Below are positions 1-4,515 of a stretch of DNA of 5,967 nucleotides, one piece after another. This DNA is from DATGIQ01 sp035295665. GTDB taxonomy: Bacteria; Planctomycetota; Planctomycetia; Gemmatales; Gemmataceae. The stretch is taken from NCBI GenBank assembly GCA_035295665.1, contig DATGIQ010000176.1, positions 1 to 5,967 of the forward strand, written 5' to 3'. How positions within the stretch are numbered: the first letter of the stretch is position 1; the number at the start of each line of letters is the position of its first letter. The notes under the pieces are model-generated. The model was not told the DNA's origin. It saw only the letters and a program-made list of their open reading frames with translations, and did no database searches. Both the position numbers and the translations under genes were made by a program.

Positions 1-1
1 C

Positions 2-193
2 GAATTCTTTCCGATCGATTTCTTCAGTGAGAATCTGATCCCCTGGACCATTCGAGACGTTCGTCGCTTCCATTACAAATTGCAGCCCCGGCGCATGGTC
101 AATACAACCGAACTCCTCCAGCAGGCCGAGAACCTGCGCAACCGGGGGATCAGTATTCGTCCGCCGGACAACAATTCATCGCCACCACCGTAG
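2..193 (+). CDS. C-terminal fragment of an unrecognised protein
   Basis: This is the only plus-strand frame open across the left edge. It gives 63 codons and ends in TAG at 191-193; the start lies outside the window. The visible part begins EFFPIDFFSENLIPW, continues through a basic, amphipathic-looking stretch (RDVRRFHYKLQPRR, then TTELLQQAENLRNRG) and ends in a polar, proline-rich tail (RPPDNNSSPPP), which is typical of a disordered C-terminus. I do not recognise the family and see no catalytic motif or membrane span in this piece. It converges on the minus-strand dehydrogenase, with 59 bases between the two stops. The other two plus frames are closed early (TGA at 28-30 and at 36-38), which supports this frame. 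The fragment is too short to assign a function. Confidence 0.55.
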   Translation, partial: EFFPIDFFSENLIPWTIRDVRRFHYKLQPRRMVNTTELLQQAENLRNRGISIRPPDNNSSPPP

Positions 194-219
194 CAGAGAA
201 ACGACGAAACGCATGCCGA

Positions 220-238
220 GCGCGGACATATCCGACGC
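220..238. terminator. Possible bidirectional terminator hairpin between convergent genes
   Basis: GCGCGGA at 220-226 can pair with TCCG-a-CGC at 231-238 around a CATA loop. This gives 7 base pairs with one bulged A. It sits in the 59-base gap between two converging stop codons, where a shared terminator would be expected. The flanks are only pyrimidine-rich (GTTCCTTCCTCT on the plus strand; a T-rich stretch on the minus strand), with no real U-tract, so this is a weak call resting mainly on location. Confidence 0.3.
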
Positions 239-252
239 GTTCCTTCCTCTGA

Positions 253-1254
253 TCATCCTTTGCTGCGGCGCTTGGCCTCGACCTCCGGATTCACCCAAGC
301 GGGGAGTTTCTCGCCGGTCAGGCCGGCGATCAAATTATTGGCGCAGATTTCGGCCATGGAGTTGCGGGTCTGGACGGTGGCGCTGGCGATATGCGGGGCC
401 ACGATCACGTTTGGCAGTTTGAGCAACGGATCTGCGGCAGCCGGCGGCTCCGGATCGGTCACGTCCAGCCCGGCGGCGAAAATCGTCCCGGACTTCAGCG
501 CTTCAACCAGTGCCTTGGAATCGATGATGGGTCCCCGTGCCGTGTTCACGAGCACGGCCGTCCGTTTCATCTTTCGGAAGCGCTCGGCATTGAACAGGCC
601 GCGCGTCTGTTCATTCAGATCGGTGTGCACCGAAACGAAGTCGGAGTCGCGCAAAAGCGTATCCAGATCGACGAGCTTAGCCCCGAGTTCCTTCTCGGCT
701 TTCTCATTGCGGTGCACATCGTGATAGAGCACGGTCATGTCCCAGCCGCCGCGGCAGCGCTTGGCTAGAGCGTAGCCGATGCGTCCCATGCCGAGGACGC
801 CGAGCGTTCGGCCCGCTAGATCCTGGCCCAGATGGCCAAGCGGCTCCCAGGTCTTCCACTTTCCCGACAAGGTGTACGCATGCCCCTCCACAACCCGGCG
901 CGCGGCCGCGATCAGGAGGCAAAACGCCATGTCCGCGGTGGCGTCGGTCAGTACGCCTGGAGTATTGCCCACCGCGATGCCCCGTTCGGTCGCCGCGACA
1001 ATGTCGATATTATTGAACCCGACTGCGTAGTTGCTCACGACTTTGAGCCGGGGCGCAGCGTCCAGCAACGGGGCGTCGATCTTATCTGTGAGCAGGGCCA
1101 CCAGGCCATCACACTGGGCAATCTTTTGACGCAGGACAGCATGCGGCGGCGGCAGCGGATCGGTCCAAACCTCGGCGTCGCACTGCGCCCGGATCCGGTC
1201 CATGCCTACCTGGGGGATCACGCGGGTCACGAACACTTTTGGCTTGACGGCCAT
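253..1254 (-). CDS. D-isomer-specific 2-hydroxyacid dehydrogenase (glyoxylate/hydroxypyruvate reductase type)
   Basis: A complete 333-residue cytoplasmic oxidoreductase, of usual length for the family. It should interconvert a 2-keto acid (glyoxylate or hydroxypyruvate are the best guesses) and the D-2-hydroxyacid using NAD(H). Residues ~5-105 and ~295-325 form the substrate domain; YAVGFNNID (76-84) and VGNTPGVLTDATAD (95-108) are typical of the glyoxylate reductase branch. The Rossmann domain (~106-293) has LGMGRIG (154-160, GxGxxG). Asp179 at the end of the second strand favours NAD over NADP. The catalytic triad is intact: Arg240 in NTARGPIID, Glu269 in DPEPP, His288 in APHIAS. The ATG at 1252-1254 is preceded by GAGAGG with a 6-base spacer, which supports this start. 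It lies 153 bases downstream of the nagA homologue on the same strand and has its own promoter candidate, so co-transcription is uncertain. The family is sure; the exact substrate is inference. Other D-2-hydroxyacid or phosphonate dehydrogenases are alternatives. Confidence 0.93.
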   Translation of the reverse strand: MAVKPKVFVTRVIPQVGMDRIRAQCDAEVWTDPLPPPHAVLRQKIAQCDGLVALLTDKIDAPLLDAAPRLKVVSNYAVGFNNIDIVAATERGIAVGNTPGVLTDATADMAFCLLIAAARRVVEGHAYTLSGKWKTWEPLGHLGQDLAGRTLGVLGMGRIGYALAKRCRGGWDMTVLYHDVHRNEKAEKELGAKLVDLDTLLRDSDFVSVHTDLNEQTRGLFNAERFRKMKRTAVLVNTARGPIIDSKALVEALKSGTIFAAGLDVTDPEPPAAADPLLKLPNVIVAPHIASATVQTRNSMAEICANNLIAGLTGEKLPAWVNPEVEAKRRSKG

Positions 1255-1293
1255 GGCAAACCTCTCAGATCGGGGGATGAAGGTTTATTGCCG

Positions 1294-1322
1294 ATTGTAA
1301 GAATTCAGCCGGCGGAAGCCAC
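1294..1322 (-). promoter_or_regulatory. Candidate sigma70-type promoter for the 2-hydroxyacid dehydrogenase
   Basis: Reading the minus strand, a -10 box TACAAT (1299-1294, 5 of 6 to TATAAT) lies 17 bases after GTGGCT (1322-1317, 3 of 6 to TTGACA). Transcription would start near 1287, giving a leader of about 30 bases that includes the GAGAGG ribosome site. The good -10 and exact spacing are in its favour; the poor -35 is against it. If real, the dehydrogenase can be transcribed independently of the nagA homologue. Confidence 0.35.
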
Positions 1323-1407
1323 CGGGCAGCTTGCTAGGGAAGGATGCTTGGCGGAGGCGCATGGAGCGCGTGTGCGTTGGCGGTGTAGCCTGATCTCTGT
1401 CGCTGGG

Positions 1408-2604
1408 TCATCTACCCGACTCAATGAAGCGCTGTCCAGCCAGGTACACTTCCCGAACTTGCAGCTTGGAATCGAGCAGCAGCAGGTCCGCGCGCTTTCC
1501 CGGTGCGATGCTTCCGATCGCGCGCTCTTGGCCGATAATCCGCGCGGGAGTGAGCGTTGCCATGCGAATGACCTCGGGCAGGGGAACTCCGGTTAACGAA
1601 TGAAAAGTGCGAACCGCATGATCCATGCCCATGACGCCGGAAGCCAGTGCGGAACCGTCGCGCAGAAGTCCCACGCCATCGCGACGCAAGATCGGCTCGC
1701 CGCCGTCGACGGGGCCGAACATGTATTCTCCATCCGGCATATCCAGGGCTCGGTTGCAATCGGTCACCAGCGCCAGCCGATCGGGTCCCTTGATCTTGTA
1801 GGCCAACAGCAGCAACTCCCGCTGCAAGTGCTTGCCGTCGGCGATGACTTCGGTGGTCAGGTCATCGAAAAAGAGCGTGGCTTCCATGAGCCCGCCACGC
1901 ATCGGATAAGCCTGGCTTTGCCGGAGACGGGCACGGTCGGACATGGCACAGAACAGGTGATCGACATGGCGGACGCCCCACTGCACGGCCGCTTGGACCT
2001 GCTCAAAAGTGGCGAACGAATGGCCGGCGTTGCAGCGGATCGTATGGGCTCGGCAGGCGCGGACAAACGCCTCGGCCCCGGGCAGTTCCGGGGCCACCGT
2101 TGCGGTGGCGATGCAATCGGCATAGTTGAGATATGCGTCATACTCTTCCGGAACGGGCGGTCGCACTGGAAGAGCCGGATGACAGCCACGGGCTTCCCGC
2201 GCAAAGTAGGGGCCGTAAAAATGGGCCCCGAGAATCCGCGCTCCCTGTGTTCCCCTCTGCTTCAGCCGGCGGCACAGTTCCAGAAGCGCCAGGTGCTGCT
2301 CGTGGCGAGCCACTGTCGTCGTGGGCAGCAAACTGGTAGTTCCGTGCCGTGCATGGGCCATGCAAATGGTCTGGAAGGCAGCTTCGGTGCCATCCATGAA
2401 GTCGGCCCCGCCACCGCCGTGGACGTGGAGGTCTACGTAGCCGGGGACGAGATACCCACCTGCCAAATCGATGGCATTTCCTGAGGCCCCGCCTGCCGGA
2501 GCCGGTGAAGAATGCACCGCGACAATCCGACCCTTATCCACTTCGACTTGGCCGTCGAGGAGCAGGCGGTCTTCAAGGACGATGGTTCCACCGTGGAAGA
2601 GCAT
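1408..2604 (-). CDS. nagA: N-acetylglucosamine-6-phosphate deacetylase homologue (divergent NagA, amidohydrolase)
   Basis: A 398-residue cytoplasmic amidohydrolase of normal NagA length. NagA removes acetate from GlcNAc-6-phosphate to give glucosamine-6-phosphate, feeding amino-sugar and cell-wall recycling. Small beta domains (1-55 and ~365-398) flank a TIM barrel. Visible landmarks are DLHVHGGGG (58-66, metal HxH at His60/His62), TVAPE (169-173), NAGHS (His195), HVDHLF (His216), IADGKH (254-259) and VTD (catalytic-type Asp282), ending with IAPGKRADLLLLD (366-378). The usual HLEGP motif reads HFYGPYF (128-134), so Tyr130 replaces the conserved metal-ligand Glu. Nearby GCHP, LFCAM and TDCNRALD also differ from the usual GAHP, LFNAM and TDAM. 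I start it at ATG 2602-2604, not at an in-frame ATG 18 codons upstream, because GAGGAG lies just before it and MLFHGGTIV is a normal NagA N-terminus. No nagB or sugar transporter is in view. Fold certain; exact substrate less so. Confidence 0.87.
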   Translation of the reverse strand: MLFHGGTIVLEDRLLLDGQVEVDKGRIVAVHSSPAPAGGASGNAIDLAGGYLVPGYVDLHVHGGGGADFMDGTEAAFQTICMAHARHGTTSLLPTTTVARHEQHLALLELCRRLKQRGTQGARILGAHFYGPYFAREARGCHPALPVRPPVPEEYDAYLNYADCIATATVAPELPGAEAFVRACRAHTIRCNAGHSFATFEQVQAAVQWGVRHVDHLFCAMSDRARLRQSQAYPMRGGLMEATLFFDDLTTEVIADGKHLQRELLLLAYKIKGPDRLALVTDCNRALDMPDGEYMFGPVDGGEPILRRDGVGLLRDGSALASGVMGMDHAVRTFHSLTGVPLPEVIRMATLTPARIIGQERAIGSIAPGKRADLLLLDSKLQVREVYLAGQRFIESGR

Positions 2605-2608
2605 GAGT

Positions 2609-2614
2609 CTCCTC
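2609..2614 (-). promoter_or_regulatory. Ribosome binding site that fixes the nagA start
   Basis: On the minus strand GAGGAG (2614-2609) stands 4 bases before the ATG at 2604-2602. No comparably good site precedes the in-frame ATG at 2658-2656, so the shorter 398-residue protein is preferred over the 416-residue reading. Confidence 0.7.
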
Positions 2615-2716
2615 TTGGTCGTTGGCGGTCCGGCGCGCAGGAACACGCCATCACACAACTAGCAGATACCGCTACGGCATTCAACGCGGTAAGTGCGGGA
2701 TACAAATATTCACGAC

Positions 2717-2729
2717 GTGGTAATTCCAC
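2717..2729. promoter_or_regulatory. Small dyad, possible operator, in the divergent region
   Basis: GTGGTAATTCCAC has 4-bp arms (GTGG/CCAC) around an AT-rich centre. The partly overlapping CACGACGTG (2711-2719) is another 4-bp-arm palindrome. The dyad abuts and slightly overlaps the candidate nagA -10 box, a position where a repressor could act. The arms are short enough to arise by chance, and no regulator gene is in the window. Confidence 0.2.
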
Positions 2730-2755
2730 TTTAGACTCAAAGCTCTGCTTGACAA
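2728..2755 (-). promoter_or_regulatory. Candidate leftward promoter for the nagA homologue
   Basis: Minus strand: TTGTCA (2755-2750, 5 of 6 to the -35 consensus), a 16-base spacer, then TAAAGT (2733-2728, 4 of 6 to the -10). Transcription would begin near 2721, leaving a leader of roughly 115 bases before the ATG at 2604. Its -35 overlaps the -35 of the rightward promoter on the opposite strand. Confidence 0.4.
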
Positions 2756-2777
2756 CTCAAGCTCGGCCATTTACGGT
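2749..2777 (+). promoter_or_regulatory. Candidate rightward promoter for the DUF1501 gene
   Basis: A perfect -35 box TTGACA (2749-2754) is followed, after exactly 17 bases, by TACGGT (2772-2777). That hexamer keeps the important T1, A2 and T6 of the -10 consensus but matches only 3 of 6. Transcription would start near 2784, giving a leader of about 100 bases that contains the 9-bp stem-loop at 2807-2841. Confidence 0.45.
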
Positions 2778-2806
2778 ATCCAGTGTCCCCAGTGAATCCC
2801 CACCCA

Positions 2807-2841
2807 TGTCGCTTGGCGTCTCACCCCACGAGCAAGCGACA
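2807..2841 (+). promoter_or_regulatory. Perfect 9-bp stem-loop in the leader of the DUF1501 gene
   Basis: TGTCGCTTG (2807-2815) is exactly complementary to CAAGCGACA (2833-2841), with a 17-base loop between. It lies 41 bases before the ATG at 2883 and downstream of the proposed transcription start, so it would be in the mRNA leader. No U-run follows, which argues against a terminator. It could be an mRNA-stabilising or translation-control structure, or a DNA-binding site for a dimeric regulator. Confidence 0.4.
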
Positions 2842-2866
2842 GCCTGAGAGAACCATTTTCAACGTT

Positions 2867-2872
2867 GAAAGG
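2867..2872 (+). promoter_or_regulatory. Ribosome binding site deciding the DUF1501 start
   Basis: GAAAGG sits 10 bases before ATG 2883-2885. The alternative in-frame start, TTG at 2865, would overlap this site and add six residues that are not typical of the family. The spacing is a little long, so the site is moderate in strength. Confidence 0.45.
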
Positions 2873-2882
2873 CACTCCCGCC

Positions 2883-4226
2883 ATGTTAACGATTTTCGGC
2901 CAAGAGAGCCGGTATTGTGACGGCATATCCCGGCGAAGCTTTCTCAAGGTCGGTGCGTTGGGAATCGGAGCCGGCGGATTCCTGTTGCCGGACCTCTACC
3001 GGGTCGAGGCGCGCGCGGGGCGTGCCTCTGGACACAAATCCGTCATCAATATCTTCCTGGCGGGTGGCCCACCGCACCAGGACATGTGGGACCTCAAACC
3101 CGATGCTCCCTCGGAAATTCGTGGCGAGTTCACCCCGATTGCCACCCGAGTACCGGGTGTACAGATCTGCGAAGTCTTTCCACAGATCGCAGCGATGATG
3201 GATAAGTTTGTGGCCATTCGATCGGTGGTCGGAGCTACCGGCGGGCACGATGCGTTGCAATGCACGTCTGGCTGGACCAAGAAATCGTTGGCTTCGGTAG
3301 GCGGCCGCCCAAGTATCGGTTCGGTCCTGGCCAGGCTGCAAGGACCAGTGGATCCTGCGGTCCCGCCGTTCGTTGGGCTGGCAGCTCCCACCAAGCATAT
3401 GCCGTGGTCCGATGAAGGAAAACCAGGCTTCCTGGGGCCGGCCTACGCCGCGTTCAAGCCGGACGGCCCGGGACTACACAACCTCACGTTGAACGGCATC
3501 ACCGTGGAACGGCTCTCAGATCGACGCCGCTTGCTGGCCAGCTTCGATACTCTCCGCCGCGACATCGATGCCAGCGGTGCCATGACGGGAATGGATGCGA
3601 GCACCGAGCGCGCCCTGGGAGTGTTGACCTCCAGCAGACTTCTCGAAGCCCTCGACCTGAGCCGGGAAGATCCGCAGGTCCGCGCGCGCTACGGGGATGG
3701 AAAGCCTTACCAGTATCAATACGATGGGGCACCTACTGTCAACGATCAACTCTTGTTGGCCCGCCGGTTGGTCGAGGCCGGGGTGCGCTGCGTTACCTTG
3801 AGCTATGGCCGTTGGGACAGCCATTCCAAGAATTTCGACCTTGTCCGGGATCACGGCTCCAAGCTAGACCAGGGGCTCAGCGCACTCGTGGAAGACCTGG
3901 ACCGGCGCGGCATACTGGAGGACGTTACCGTCATTGCCTGGGGCGAGTTTGGCCGGACCCCGCGGATCAACAAGAGTGCCGGCCGGGATCATTGGCCGCA
4001 GGTCAGCTGCGCCCTGCTGGCAGGCGGCGGCATGCGCACTGGCCAGGCGATCGGGGCTACGAATCGGCTCGGGGAATACGCGAAGGAACGGCCGGTTCAT
4101 TTCCAGGAAATCATGGCGACGCTCTATCACAATCTCGGCATCGACCCGGCCACGGCCACCATCGTCGATCCAACCGGTCGGCCGCAGCATCTGGTGGAAT
4201 ACTCCACCCTTCGCGAGTTGGTGTAG
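2883..4226 (+). CDS. Tat-exported DUF1501 family protein
   Basis: A complete 447-residue protein of the DUF1501 family, which belongs to the alkaline phosphatase/sulfatase-like fold and is very abundant in Planctomycetes. Its reaction is unknown. The N-terminus carries a near-ideal twin-arginine signal: S16-R-R-S-F-L-K22, a short hydrophobic run of Gly/Ala/Leu (24-38) and a possible cleavage site after Ala45 (ARA). It should therefore be folded in the cytoplasm and exported. Family landmarks follow in order: FLAGGPPHQDMWDLKP (58-73), FPQIAAMMDKFVAIRSV (99-115), TGGHDALQCTSGW (119-131), YGRWDSH (308-314), WGEFGRTPRIN (353-363) with GRDHWP (367-372), LLAGGGMRTG (378-387) and the closing YHNLGID (415-421). 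The His/Asp-rich motifs are candidate metal or catalytic sites by analogy with the fold. The start was chosen because family members typically open MLTI followed within about 15 residues by CDG-SRR. No cytochrome-type DUF1549/DUF1553 partner is adjacent, though such partners are common elsewhere. Confidence 0.93.
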   Translation: MLTIFGQESRYCDGISRRSFLKVGALGIGAGGFLLPDLYRVEARAGRASGHKSVINIFLAGGPPHQDMWDLKPDAPSEIRGEFTPIATRVPGVQICEVFPQIAAMMDKFVAIRSVVGATGGHDALQCTSGWTKKSLASVGGRPSIGSVLARLQGPVDPAVPPFVGLAAPTKHMPWSDEGKPGFLGPAYAAFKPDGPGLHNLTLNGITVERLSDRRRLLASFDTLRRDIDASGAMTGMDASTERALGVLTSSRLLEALDLSREDPQVRARYGDGKPYQYQYDGAPTVNDQLLLARRLVEAGVRCVTLSYGRWDSHSKNFDLVRDHGSKLDQGLSALVEDLDRRGILEDVTVIAWGEFGRTPRINKSAGRDHWPQVSCALLAGGGMRTGQAIGATNRLGEYAKERPVHFQEIMATLYHNLGIDPATATIVDPTGRPQHLVEYSTLRELV

Positions 4227-4453
4227 TTCTCCGTTTCGACCGGATCAGCGTAGTTTGGATCACGGTTCACAACCAGTCAGAGCGCGTCTCGGAAACCATT
4301 TCCTACAGGGGTGTAATCCCCAGGGCAATCGGCCAGGTGGTCCTCTTCCACCGTTGATGCGCCCGCTCTTCTTGGCTGTTCGTCTCCAATTTTGTTGGCC
4401 ACCGGGACGCCAAAAACCGTATTCCCTCCTGGATCGCGGCAGACAGGCTCTAC

Positions 4454-4480
4454 GGTCCGGTCCCAACCTGGGGCCAGACC
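4454..4480 (+). promoter_or_regulatory. 11-bp stem-loop in the gap before the beta-helix gene
   Basis: GGTCCGGTCCC (4454-4464) pairs with GGGGCCAGACC (4470-4480) around the loop AACCT. That gives 11 positions with one C-A mismatch and one G-U pair as RNA. It ends 35 bases before the ATG and 25 before the ribosome site. A short pyrimidine run (CGTTTTCTTCC) appears 13 bases after the stem, too far for a standard terminator. It may be a leader structure of the next gene or a degraded terminator of the DUF1501 gene. The rest of 4227-4515 shows only small hairpins (4291-4303, 4308-4321, 4336-4352), no convincing promoter and no gene. Confidence 0.4.
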
Positions 4481-4515
4481 CGTCACAGGAACTCGTTTTC
4501 TTCCTGGAGAGATTT

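Noticed and set aside
832..2484. Two long plus-strand open frames (832-1596 and 1600-2484), in one frame and separated by a single stop codon, lying opposite the dehydrogenase and nagA genes.
   Set aside because: They lie in exact antisense codon register to both minus-strand genes, where stops appear only opposite Leu TTA/CTA and Ser TCA codons, which are rare in GC-rich genes. The translations show no family motifs, while the minus-strand proteins have full sets of conserved residues.
2605..2658. An 18-codon N-terminal extension of the NagA homologue from the ATG at 2656-2658.
   Set aside because: The extension does not resemble NagA N-termini, and the strong GAGGAG site serves the ATG at 2604.
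2865..2882. A TTG start for the DUF1501 protein six codons upstream.
   Set aside because: It would bury the GAAAGG site, and the family normally begins at MLTI; the ATG at 2883 fits better.
2886..3398. A minus-strand open frame of 170 codons within the DUF1501 gene.
   Set aside because: It is wholly antisense to a gene with clear conserved motifs; its translation is low-information and unlike any family I know.
4336..4352. The hairpin GGTGG-TCCTCTT-CCACC as a terminator for the DUF1501 gene.
   Set aside because: It has only five base pairs and no U-tract after it; it is not distinguishable from chance in GC-rich sequence.
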